Assembly (NCBI RefSeq): GCF_000720455.1 | Contig: NZ_JOAK01000023.1 | Location: 1 to 64,000, forward strand | Direction: 5' to 3' | DNA: 64,000 nucleotides | Origin: Streptomyces virginiae | GTDB taxonomy: Bacteria; Actinomycetota; Actinomycetes; Streptomycetales; Streptomycetaceae | Part shown: positions 24,897 to 33,065 of the stretch, piece by piece | How positions within the stretch are numbered: the stretch's first letter is position 1 | Layout: every line of letters begins with the position of its first letter | Program-made: the position numbers and the translations under genes | The notes under the pieces: generated by a model | The model's input: only the letters and a program-made list of their open reading frames with translations | Database searches by the model: none | What the model was told of the DNA's origin: nothing

Positions 24897-27800
24897 TCAG
24901 GTCCCGCGCAGGTCCGTGGCGTACGCCGTCTCTCTGACCTCAAGGTCGGGGTGGCGGCGCAGTTCGGCGACGGTGGCGCGGCAGGCGTCCGTCCAGTTCT
25001 GGCGGGATCCGAGGGCGGTGGCCAGGCCGACGGCGAGGAGGCCCTGCACGAGACCGCCGTCGGCGCCCAGGGAGCGGACGGCGGCGAGGGCGGCCGTGGG
25101 GTCGGCGAGCGGGTCGCCGTAGCGGTGGGTGTCTTCGAGGGCTTCCGCCACCCGGCCCGCGAGGACGGGGCGGTCCCCGATGGCGTCGATCAGCTCGCTG
25201 AGCGCGAGCAGCAGTTCGGGCTCGGCCGCCTCCAGGTCGACCGCCCGGACGAGGAGGGTGGTACGGATGGCGGTGACGGCCGGTTCTGTCGCCGTCTGCC
25301 GGGCGAGGGCCGCGTAGATCCGGCGGTCGCGCATCCACGACTCGGCGAGGGACTGCAGGCGGCGGCGTGCCGGCAGGTCGCCGCAGGGTCCGCCGCCCTC
25401 CGCCTCTCCGGCCGCGACGCGTTCCAGCAGCCGGTCCACGACGCCGTGGAGGAGACTGCCGGGCTGCACACCGCCGACGGGGTGAGGCAGGCCGGACTGG
25501 GCCAGCTCCAACAGCCCGCTGCGCGACCGCCATTCCCTCAGGGGCGAGGTGAGGTCGGTGTAGAGGTCCGCCAGCACCGTCCCGGCCGCTGGTGCGTACC
25601 GCGCCCAGTTGCCGAGCGCGCCCAGGGCTTCGTCCGCCGTGTGTTCCTCGGCGACCAGGGGCAGCCGGGCGACGAGCGCCCCGTACCGCGACCGGTGGGC
25701 CGGGGCCAGGTCCGCCGGGTTCCGGTCCAGCAGTGCGCGCCGGGCGACGTCCGGCCCGTGGGCGACCGCCGATTCCAGCAGGGCCCACATCTGCTCGTCC
25801 GGCAGCAGTGCCGGGGCCAGGCCGACGACGGTGGCGTGCACGTCCGGATGGACGCCCGGGGTACGGCCCACGGTGGACAGGAGCGCGGTGGCGGCGCCCG
25901 GGGGAAGGTGGCGTACGGCGAGCCGGGCGGCCGCCTTCCGGACGGTGACCTTCACCCCGCTCTCGCGGGTCAGGACATCGCGCAGGAGGGCAGCGAGCCG
26001 GGTGGGACGGGCGTGGGCGGCGGCGCGGCCGGCCGCGGACCAGGCGGCCGCCGCCTCTTCGTCGCCGGCGTGGTCGAGCAGGGCTTCGAGTGCCGCGGTG
26101 GGGTCGTGCGCGTGGGCGGACGCGTCCAGGGCCGCTGCCGTCAGGGCCGCCGTCGGCGCGGACCCGACGTCGTCGGCCGCGGCGGCGTACCGCTGGAGCA
26201 GGGCCCGTCCGTGCTCCGGTACCGGCGCCACCGCACGCAGCGTCGCGGCGCGTTCGTCGAGGCCGCGGCCGGGGTCGGCGACGACGGCCGCGGCCAGCCG
26301 GACCGCGGCCCCCTGCTGCCGGGGCAGCCACCGGTCGGCGTACCGGAAGGGGGGCAGCGGCCGGGCGGCGCCGGCCGCCGGGAAGCGGCCTCCCGGGGGC
26401 GGGGCCTCGGGCAGCGCGCGGTCCAGCAGGTCGGTGCGCTCCGCCGCGAGCACGGCGAGGACCTGGGGCAGGAAGACCGCGGAGGGCTCCCGCGCCAGCA
26501 GTCCGGTGATGCGGTCGCCGCGGGTCGAGGGGTCGGCGAGCCAGGCCGCGGCGACCTCACCGAAGAGGGTGTCCGGGCAGGTGCGCAGGGCCTGTTCGAG
26601 TCGGTCCTGGAGTTCCGGGATCCGGTACGCCCGGTGTCCGCAGGCCGTGACCAGGACGAGCAGGGGCGCGGCGTCCCCGCGGGCGGCGGCCCGGTCCAGC
26701 CACGGGCGGAGGGCGTCGAGGGCGGCGCGTATGGCGCCGTCACGCCTGATGCTGCCCGGAGGGCCGAGTTCCACGGTGCCGGTGTGCGCGGTCAGCGCCT
26801 CCAGCAGGCCTGCGGCGGTCCGCGGCGCGGCGGAACCGGGGGGCGCGGGCGAGTCCGTGGCGGCGCCGAGCAGGGCGAGGGCGAGGGTCCGGACCGTGTT
26901 CCGGGTCCTGGGCGAGCAGTCCCTGGACCGCAGGGCGTCCAGGCACAGCCGTTCCAGGGACGCGGAGCCGCTGCGGTCTCCGGCGGGAGCGGTGGCTCCG
27001 AGGGCCTTCGCGAGCAGCGGTACGGGCAGCCCGGCGAGGGCGGCCAGGGCCTCCCCTCGTACGGGGTCGCGCTCGTTGGCGAGCCGGCCGGCGGCCAGCG
27101 CGAGGACCTCGGCCACCTCCTCGGGATCGCGGGTGTGGCCGGCGTTGAGGGTCAGGTGTTCCCAGATCGTCCCGCGGTCGTCGGCGTCGCCGGTGCCGAG
27201 GGCGGCCAGGAGTTCCGGGCGGACCTCGGCGGGCGGCAGCAGGGCGAGCGGGAACCAGATCTCCCAGTCCGTGCGGCGTTCGGTGCCGAGTTCCTCGATC
27301 GCGGCGCGGGCCCGTGCGTGCCGCTCGGCGACCGGCAGCAGGGCGAGGACGCCTGCGAGAGCGCCGAATTTCCGGCGGGACGCGTCCTCGGCGAGGACGG
27401 CGTCCAGGAAGCCGGGCCGGTGCGCCGGTGGCATCGCCCGCAGCAGGACGGTGAAGGCGCCCCGGTGGAACCACCGGGCCCCGAGCCTGGGCAGCGACGG
27501 CGGGTCCGCGGCCACCAGCTGCCGCATGACCGCCGGGCCGGGGGTCCGCTCCCAGCGCCCGGCGGTGCGGCCGGGGTCGGCGAACCAGCGGGCGACGCGC
27601 TCGGCGTCCACCGCGACGAGGTGGCCCAGCCGGTCGTGCACCGGATCGGGCAGGTCGTCCGGGCCGTACCGTTCCAGCAGGTCCAGCGCCCGGCCCGGCG
27701 CGGCGGGCAGGGCGGCGGCGATCGCGGTGGCGTGCTGCTTCCACCAGCGTGCGCGCAACGGCTCGGGAAGGTCCCCGAGTTCGCGCTCGGCGTGGTCGAG

Positions 27801-28343
27801 GGCGGCGATGGGGTGGCGGGCGGCCAGGGTGCTCCAGTCCTCGAAGGCGAGCGCCCCGGCGAGTTCGGGCAGGAGCTTCGCCGTGAACTCCGGCGAGCAG
27901 CCGGCCAGGAGGCGCGCCGCGTCCTGGCCGCCGTACTCGGTGCGCGCCCGCAGGACCAGGCGCTCGGCGAGCCGGGGCCGCCGTCCGTCGCGCAGCAGCC
28001 GTGCGAGGTCGGCGCGGACCACGGCGGGGGCGTCGTCGTAGGCGGCTTCGACGGCTGCGTCGGGGACGGGCAGTCGGCGTGCGCCGCGGAGCGCGTACCG
28101 GCGTACGACGGGGTCGCTGTCGGCGAGCCGGGCGGCGAGGTGCTCGATGTCCCCGCCGGTGAGGGCGGCCAGCGCGGCGAGGCGGCGCTCGTACGGGCCG
28201 CGCGCGTCCAGGGCGGTGAGCAGGGGGCGCAGGGCGCCCTCCCGGGCTGCGAGCCGGTGGGCGGTGACGGCGGTGTGCCGGAGCCGGGCGGCGTGCGGGA
28301 GGGGTTCGAGAGCGACGAGCAGGTCGTCGGCTGTAGAGATCAT
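24897..28343 (-). CDS. Very large HEAT-repeat-like hypothetical protein
   Basis: This 1148-residue protein is almost entirely helical Ala/Leu/Arg-rich repeats resembling HEAT units, for example GGDIEHLAARLADSDPVVRR near residue 63 and ARLAVRHLPPGAATALLSTV near 805. No enzymatic motif, signal peptide or membrane segment is visible. The codon pattern is consistent over the full length, so the frame is real despite long overlapping frames on both strands. It may act as a large scaffold or sensor of protein complexes (inference). A smaller HEAT-like protein lies at 17145. The ATG at 28343 lacks a clear ribosome binding site. Confidence 0.8.
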   Translation of the reverse strand: MISTADDLLVALEPLPHAARLRHTAVTAHRLAAREGALRPLLTALDARGPYERRLAALAALTGGDIEHLAARLADSDPVVRRYALRGARRLPVPDAAVEAAYDDAPAVVRADLARLLRDGRRPRLAERLVLRARTEYGGQDAARLLAGCSPEFTAKLLPELAGALAFEDWSTLAARHPIAALDHAERELGDLPEPLRARWWKQHATAIAAALPAAPGRALDLLERYGPDDLPDPVHDRLGHLVAVDAERVARWFADPGRTAGRWERTPGPAVMRQLVAADPPSLPRLGARWFHRGAFTVLLRAMPPAHRPGFLDAVLAEDASRRKFGALAGVLALLPVAERHARARAAIEELGTERRTDWEIWFPLALLPPAEVRPELLAALGTGDADDRGTIWEHLTLNAGHTRDPEEVAEVLALAAGRLANERDPVRGEALAALAGLPVPLLAKALGATAPAGDRSGSASLERLCLDALRSRDCSPRTRNTVRTLALALLGAATDSPAPPGSAAPRTAAGLLEALTAHTGTVELGPPGSIRRDGAIRAALDALRPWLDRAAARGDAAPLLVLVTACGHRAYRIPELQDRLEQALRTCPDTLFGEVAAAWLADPSTRGDRITGLLAREPSAVFLPQVLAVLAAERTDLLDRALPEAPPPGGRFPAAGAARPLPPFRYADRWLPRQQGAAVRLAAAVVADPGRGLDERAATLRAVAPVPEHGRALLQRYAAAADDVGSAPTAALTAAALDASAHAHDPTAALEALLDHAGDEEAAAAWSAAGRAAAHARPTRLAALLRDVLTRESGVKVTVRKAAARLAVRHLPPGAATALLSTVGRTPGVHPDVHATVVGLAPALLPDEQMWALLESAVAHGPDVARRALLDRNPADLAPAHRSRYGALVARLPLVAEEHTADEALGALGNWARYAPAAGTVLADLYTDLTSPLREWRSRSGLLELAQSGLPHPVGGVQPGSLLHGVVDRLLERVAAGEAEGGGPCGDLPARRRLQSLAESWMRDRRIYAALARQTATEPAVTAIRTTLLVRAVDLEAAEPELLLALSELIDAIGDRPVLAGRVAEALEDTHRYGDPLADPTAALAAVRSLGADGGLVQGLLAVGLATALGSRQNWTDACRATVAELRRHPDLEVRETAYATDLRGT

Positions 28344-28439
28344 CGCTGGGCATTGTGCCTGATGGCGTGGGCTCGGCCCATCGAATATCCCGGTGCCCGC
28401 CGCCCCGGGTCGGGGGCGGCGGGCGTGGGGTGGCAGGGG

Positions 28440-29102
28440 TTAGGGGACCCGCAGCGCGGCCAGCCGTTGTTCGAACGGCACCGTCACGAATCCGTCGGCC
28501 GGGTCCACCGAAGTGATCGCCCCGGTCAGTGAACGGGGTGCGATCGCGGCGGCGGTGTCGACGTCGGGTGCCGCGCCCTGGCCGGGCACCGCGGCGGGCG
28601 TCGTGAAGCGTGCCAGCTCGGCGCCCGCGCGGGCGATCCGCTGCGCGAGTCCCTCCTCGCCCCAGTCCTCCGAGGCCGCGTACACGGCGGTGGGCAGGAC
28701 GAGCGCGCGCAGGTAGGCGAAGAGCGGGCGCAGGGCGTGTTCGGTGACGAGGGAGTGGCGTGCCGTGCCGCCGGTCGCGCCGAGGAGCACCGGTTTGCCG
28801 GTGAGGGAGTCCTTGTCGATGAGGTCGAAGAAGGACTTGAACAGGCCGCTGTACGAGCCGGCGAACACCGGTGTCACGGCGATCAGGCCGTCCGCGGCGG
28901 CGACCGCGTCGAGCGCGGCGGCCAGCCGGGCGGGCGGGAACCCGGTGACGAAGTGCTGGGCGATCTCCGTCGCCAGTTCCCGCAGTTCGACGACCTCGGT
29001 CTCCGCGTCGACGTGCTCCAGGGTCGCGGCGGTGAGCCGGTCGGCGAGCAGCCGGGTGGAGGAGGGCGAGCTCAGCCCTGCCGATACGACGACGATCCTC
29101 AT
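28440..29102 (-). CDS. NADPH-dependent FMN reductase (CE1759 family)
   Basis: This 220-residue flavodoxin-like reductase opens with MRIVVVSAGLSSPSSTRLLA and has the flavin-binding loop AVTPVFAGSYSGLFKSFFDL (about 80-99). It would reduce FMN with NAD(P)H to supply the partner monooxygenase. Its ATG overlaps the stop of the LLM gene (ATGA), and the pair corresponds to the CE1758/CE1759 two-component system of actinobacteria. Physiological substrate unknown. Confidence 0.9.
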   Translation of the reverse strand: MRIVVVSAGLSSPSSTRLLADRLTAATLEHVDAETEVVELRELATEIAQHFVTGFPPARLAAALDAVAAADGLIAVTPVFAGSYSGLFKSFFDLIDKDSLTGKPVLLGATGGTARHSLVTEHALRPLFAYLRALVLPTAVYAASEDWGEEGLAQRIARAGAELARFTTPAAVPGQGAAPDVDTAAAIAPRSLTGAITSVDPADGFVTVPFEQRLAALRVP

Positions 29103-30214
29103 GCCTGCGTCTCCTCCTTCGGGCTCTCCTGGGCCTCGGGCGCGGCTGCGGCGGCGACCCGGGCGGAGTGGGTCGGTGCGTCGGGCACGCCGGCCGCGCG
29201 CAGGTTCGCGAACTCCTTGCGCAGCACCGGCACGACCTCTTCGCCGAGCAGGTCGAGCTGCTCCAGGACGGTCTTCAGGGGCAGGCCCGCGTGGTCCATC
29301 AGGAACAGCTGGCGCTGGTAGTCGCCCACGTAGTCCCGGAAGGACAGGGTCCGCTCGATGACCTGCTGGGGCGAGCCGACGGTGAGCGGCGTCTGGGAGG
29401 TGAACTCCTCCAGGGACGGGCCGTGGCCGTAGACCGGGGCGTTGTCGAAGTACGGGCGGAACTCGCGCACCGCGTCCTGCGAGTTCTTGCGCATGAACAC
29501 CTGGCCGCCGAGACCGACGATGGCCTGCTCGGGGGTGCCGTGCCCGTAGTGGGCGTAGCGCTGCCGGTAGAGGTTCACCATCTGCTCGGTGTGGGAGGCG
29601 GGCCAGAAGATGTTGTTGTGGAAGAAGCCGTCGCCGTAGTACGCGGCCTGCTCGGCGATCTCCGGCGACCGGATGGAGCCGTGCCAGACGAAGGGGGCGA
29701 CGCCGTCGAGGGGGCGGGGGGTGGAGGTGAAGGACTGCAGCGGCGTGCGGAACTTGCCCTTCCAGGTGACGACGTCCTCGTCCCAGAGGCGGCGCAGGAG
29801 GGCGTAGTTCTCGACGGCGAGGTCGATGCCGTCGCGGATGTCCTTGCCGAACCAGGGGTAGACCGGTCCGGTGTTGCCGCGGCCCATCATCACGTCGACG
29901 CGGCCGTCCGCGACGTGCTGGAGCATCGCGAAGTCCTCGGCGATCTTCACCGGGTCGTTCGTGGTGATCAGCGTGGTGGAGGTCGACAGGATGAGGTTCT
30001 CGGTCCGCGCCGCGATGTAGCCGAGCATGGTCGTCGGCGAGGAGGGGACGAACGGCGGGTTGTGGTGCTCGCCGGTGGCGAAGACGTCGAGGCCGACCTC
30101 CTCGGCCTTCTGCGCGATGGCGAGCATCGCCTTGATGCGTTCGTGCTCGCTGGGCACGCGTCCGGTCGTCGGATCGGCCGTGACGTCACCGACGGTGAAG
30201 ATTCCGAACTGCAT
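29099..30214 (-). CDS. LLM class flavin-dependent oxidoreductase (CE1758 family)
   Basis: This 371-residue bacterial-luciferase-like TIM barrel starts MQFGIFTVGDVTADPTTGRV and contains GLDVFATGEHHNPPFVPSSP (about 40-59), LILSTSTTLITTNDPVKIAE and GRVDVMMGRGNTGPVYPWFG. It would use reduced FMN from the coupled reductase (29102) to oxygenate an organic substrate. ATG 30214 is chosen over an ATG five codons upstream because GGGAAGGG is well spaced. The promoter at 30231-30251 carries an inverted repeat over its -10 box. Confidence 0.91.
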   Translation of the reverse strand: MQFGIFTVGDVTADPTTGRVPSEHERIKAMLAIAQKAEEVGLDVFATGEHHNPPFVPSSPTTMLGYIAARTENLILSTSTTLITTNDPVKIAEDFAMLQHVADGRVDVMMGRGNTGPVYPWFGKDIRDGIDLAVENYALLRRLWDEDVVTWKGKFRTPLQSFTSTPRPLDGVAPFVWHGSIRSPEIAEQAAYYGDGFFHNNIFWPASHTEQMVNLYRQRYAHYGHGTPEQAIVGLGGQVFMRKNSQDAVREFRPYFDNAPVYGHGPSLEEFTSQTPLTVGSPQQVIERTLSFRDYVGDYQRQLFLMDHAGLPLKTVLEQLDLLGEEVVPVLRKEFANLRAAGVPDAPTHSARVAAAAAPEAQESPKEETQA

Positions 30215-30230
30215 GGCTACCCTTCCCAAG

Positions 30231-30251
30231 GTTGTTTACGATTCAACTATA
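30231..30251 (-). promoter_or_regulatory. Promoter -10 with overlapping palindromic operator for the LLM/FMN reductase operon
   Basis: On the minus strand TATAGT (30251-30246) is a good -10 box. It is immediately followed by GTTGAATCGTAAACAAC (30247-30231), an imperfect palindrome with TTG/CAA half sites typical of MarR-type operators. A repressor here would block initiation. No MarR gene is in the window. Confidence 0.5.
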
Positions 30252-30309
30252 CCCGGGAACGGGGGGTGCGGCCGCGGTATTCCCGCGGCGGCCATCGGGC
30301 CTGAGGCGG

Positions 30310-31050
30310 TCAGGCGGGAGCGTTCCAGGCGGTGGTGAGCCCGTCCAGCCACGCGGGCGGCAGCTCCACGGCGTCCCACTCCTCGCGCAGCTCCCGCGGT
30401 GCGGCGGCGAGCCGCTCCAGCACGGCGATGCTCGTGGCGGAGTGCAGGAGCGAGTAGCGGCCGTGCATCGTGATGGCGCTGTCCGGGCCGTAGCCGGCGA
30501 ACATGCGCTCCAGCCGGGCCCGGTGGTCCGCGGCGAACTCCGTCAGCCGCCCGGCGTATCCGGCCCGCTGCCGGGGGCTCATCGTGCCGAGGACGGCGGC
30601 GAGGACCTCGTCCGTCACCTCCGGATCCAGCTCCGACACCGCGGTGAACGACAGGTACAGGGGCGTGACCGCCACCCGTGCCCGCTCCACCTCCATGCGC
30701 CGGGCCCGGGGCCGCTCCCCCGCCGCGCCCTGCTCCCCCTCCACACCGACGGCCCGTACCAGGGTCCGCTCCGCGACGGCGCCGAGCTCCTCCAGGACGT
30801 CGCGGGCGCCGTCGAGCCGGCCCGACTCGTACGCCTCTCCCTTGTCCCCCGGGATGCTCCGGGGGCGGCCGGCGTCTGCGCTCAGCTCCTCGTGCGCGAG
30901 TGCCAGGGCGCCCGCTTCCAGGAGCCCGATCAGTTGCCGCGCGTCATCGGACGGGACCCCAGCCCGCGCAAGGAGCTGCAGCAGTGTCGCCCTCGCGTTC
31001 TCGACGCTGACCTCGTCCGGCCACTGCCGCCCCCCGTCGGCCACGCTCAT
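30310..31050 (-). CDS. Hypothetical protein
   Basis: This 246-residue soluble, mostly helical protein has no recognised domain. A conserved-looking block near the C-terminus reads YGPDSAITMHGRYSLLHSAT. AGGAGG lies six bases before the ATG at 31050, so expression is well supported. The gap to the LLM gene start at 30214 is 95 bases and includes the LLM promoter, so it is probably a separate transcript. Confidence 0.72.
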   Translation of the reverse strand: MSVADGGRQWPDEVSVENARATLLQLLARAGVPSDDARQLIGLLEAGALALAHEELSADAGRPRSIPGDKGEAYESGRLDGARDVLEELGAVAERTLVRAVGVEGEQGAAGERPRARRMEVERARVAVTPLYLSFTAVSELDPEVTDEVLAAVLGTMSPRQRAGYAGRLTEFAADHRARLERMFAGYGPDSAITMHGRYSLLHSATSIAVLERLAAAPRELREEWDAVELPPAWLDGLTTAWNAPA

Positions 31051-31167
31051 CAGATCCTCCTCATCACAGCGATCAAGGGCACCGTAGGCCTTGATCCTTC
31101 CAGACCGCCGCCGGCACTGCCGAGCGGTGTGCGCGCGGCCCGGCCGGGCGCGGGCCGGCTCCGGCCG

Positions 31168-31773
31168 TCAGGGCCGCAGGCCGGCTCGCCTGAGTGCGAT
31201 CTCGGACAGGGCGGAGATGGCCTGCGGGTCGCCGCGCCGCCAGGCGTCCGCGAGGCCGCCGGGCGGGGCGGGGATCGCGGAGAGGTCGCCCGGGGGCCCG
31301 GTGAGGGCGCGCAGAGCGAGCAGATCGGCGCCGCCGGGGGCGGTGAGCAGACCCCGGATGCGGGCGCTGCGGCGGATCCAGCGCAGGCGGAGGGGCAGCC
31401 ACAGCAGGAGCACGCAGGCCACGGGGACGACGATCAGCGCGAGCGTGACCAGGAACGCCACCTGGCCGACGATGTCCTGGAGCGACTGCCCGGCGTCGGC
31501 GAGCCCGGTGCCGGCGTCGGCCGCGGACCGGAAGGGCGTCTTCAGGAGGTCGCCGACGAGCGGAACCCGTGAGGCCGTCTCTCCCGCGTCGTCGAGGGCG
31601 GCGGCCAGGCTGTCGCCGGAACTCTCCACCTTCCGTCCGGGCTCGGCCAGCAGCATGATCGCGTCGTGGACGGCCAGGGCGAACGTCACCGCGGCGGCGA
31701 TCAGGAGCACCGCGATCAGGTCCGCGAGGATCTGGCGGTTGCGCCGCGCGGGGGTCTGGGCGTAGAGAAGCAA
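31168..31773 (-). CDS. Two-pass membrane protein of unknown function, TTG start
   Basis: This 201-residue protein has two transmembrane segments: ILADLIAVLLIAAAVTFALA (about 15-34) and VAFLVTLALIVVPVACVLLL (about 106-125). Between them lies an extracytoplasmic loop of some 70 residues, and a cytoplasmic tail follows. The start is a TTG at 31773 with AGGAG seven bases upstream; no ATG/GTG gives a better site. Function unknown. Confidence 0.72.
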   Translation of the reverse strand: MLLYAQTPARRNRQILADLIAVLLIAAAVTFALAVHDAIMLLAEPGRKVESSGDSLAAALDDAGETASRVPLVGDLLKTPFRSAADAGTGLADAGQSLQDIVGQVAFLVTLALIVVPVACVLLLWLPLRLRWIRRSARIRGLLTAPGGADLLALRALTGPPGDLSAIPAPPGGLADAWRRGDPQAISALSEIALRRAGLRP

Positions 31774-32034
31774 CGACTGCTCCTGTTCCGGTCATGGCAT
31801 CGGGAGACCCGGCCCAGCCGGCGACGAGGCCCGGCCGGTCCCCCGACCGTACGCCGGACCCGGCCCCCACCCGGGCGTCCACGGGCCCACGTCCACGAGA
31901 CGATGCCGAGTTGGCGCAGCGGCCCGCCCCCGGCCGTCGGGTCTGCGCAAGCCCTTCCCGCCGGCAGTCGGCGCCGCGACACGCGGCGCTCGTGTTCGGC
32001 GGTTCCGCCCGCCGCGTCGGGCGGTCCGGCGCCC
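31774..32034. other. Intergenic region without a detectable gene
   Basis: Between the TTG start at 31773 and the choline-operon terminator at 32035 no frame has both a plausible start and streptomycete codon bias. It presumably holds the promoter of the membrane protein, but no clear -10/-35 pair was found. Confidence 0.5.
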
Positions 32035-32060
32035 GTGCCCTCCCCCGGAGGGGAGGGCAC
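32035..32060 (-). terminator. Strong hairpin terminator after the choline operon
   Basis: A perfect 11-base stem (GTGCCCTCCCC / GGGGAGGGCAC) with a four-base loop lies 18 bases past the stop of the binding-protein gene at 32078. There is no T-run, as is common for streptomycete terminators. Confidence 0.75.
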
Positions 32061-32077
32061 GGGGAGGTGGGCGGTCG

Positions 32078-33064
32078 TCAGGTCAGCCAGGGCTTCCAGA
32101 CGTTCTCGTTGCGTTCCACCCACTTCTTCGCCGCCTGCTGCGGGGACAGTTTCTCCTCGGCGATCATCAGCGAGACCTCGTTCTGCTGCGCCTTCGTCCA
32201 GTGGAACTTCTTCAGGAACTCGGCCGCCTCTCCGCCCGACCGGGCGAAGCGCGCGTTGAGGTACTTCTGCAGCGGTGTGTGCGGGTAGGCGCAGGCCACC
32301 TTCTCCGGGTCGTCAGCGCAGCCCTCGGTGTACTCCGGCAGCTTCACCTCGGTCATCGGGACGCGCTCGAACAGCCACTGCGGCTCGTACCAGTACGTCA
32401 GGAACGGCTTGCGCTCCTTGGCGAACTGCTTGATCTGGGTGATCTGGGCGGCCTCGGAGCCGGCGAAGACCACTTCGTAGTCCAGGCCCAGGTTCTTCAC
32501 CAGCGCCTTGTCGTTCGTGACGTAGGACGGCGAGCCGTCCATCAGCTGGCCCTTGCCACGGCTCTCCGGTGTGCGCAGCTGGTCGGCGTACTTGTCGAGG
32601 TTCTTCCAGTCGGTGACGTCGGGGTGCGCCTCCGCGAAGTACGTGGGGACGAACCAGCCGATGTGGCCCGTCACCCCCAGGTCCCCGCCCCGCGTGATGG
32701 TCTTCTTGCCCTCCACGTACCGCTTCTCCTGCTCGGGGTGGCCCCAGTCCTCCAGGATGGCGTCGACGCGCCCCTGGCTGAGGGCGTCCCAGGCGGGCAC
32801 CTCGTCGACCTGGACGGTGTCCACGCGGTAGCCCAGCTCGTGTTCGAGGAGGTAGGAGGCGACGGCGGTGTTCGCCTGGGCGCCGACCCACGACTGGACG
32901 GAGAGGGTGACGGTCTTCGCGCCCTCGGCGGCGGCGTACGGCGAGGCCTGGCGGGTCATGTCGGCGGCCCCGCAGCCGGTGAGGACGGCGAGTCCGGTGG
33001 CGGCGGCGAGGACGGCCGCGCCGCGCGGGCGGCGCAGGGTGCGCCGGTGGTCGGTGTCGCGCAT
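32078..33064 (-). CDS. Glycine betaine/choline ABC transporter substrate-binding lipoprotein
   Basis: This 328-residue protein has a lipoprotein signal peptide (AVLTGCGAAD lipobox, Cys near 31) and the OpuAC/ProX fold. Visible blocks include TLSVQSWVGAQANTAVASYL, ILEDWGHPEQEKRYV, GHIGWFVPTYFAEAHPDVTD and PFLTYWYEPQWLFERVPMTE; the Trp/Tyr-rich stretches would form the aromatic cage for the trimethylammonium group. It binds choline or betaine outside the membrane for the permease encoded just upstream (one base between the genes). Given betA and betB in the same operon, choline is the likelier ligand. The last gene before the terminator at 32035. Confidence 0.92.
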   Translation of the reverse strand: MRDTDHRRTLRRPRGAAVLAAATGLAVLTGCGAADMTRQASPYAAAEGAKTVTLSVQSWVGAQANTAVASYLLEHELGYRVDTVQVDEVPAWDALSQGRVDAILEDWGHPEQEKRYVEGKKTITRGGDLGVTGHIGWFVPTYFAEAHPDVTDWKNLDKYADQLRTPESRGKGQLMDGSPSYVTNDKALVKNLGLDYEVVFAGSEAAQITQIKQFAKERKPFLTYWYEPQWLFERVPMTEVKLPEYTEGCADDPEKVACAYPHTPLQKYLNARFARSGGEAAEFLKKFHWTKAQQNEVSLMIAEEKLSPQQAAKKWVERNENVWKPWLT

Positions 33065-33065
33065 G

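Noticed and set aside
24711..28532. A 1273-codon plus-strand frame
   Set aside because: Antisense to the HEAT-like gene; extremely Gly/Arg/Gln-rich with no domain. The minus frame has a normal composition and third-position GC bias.
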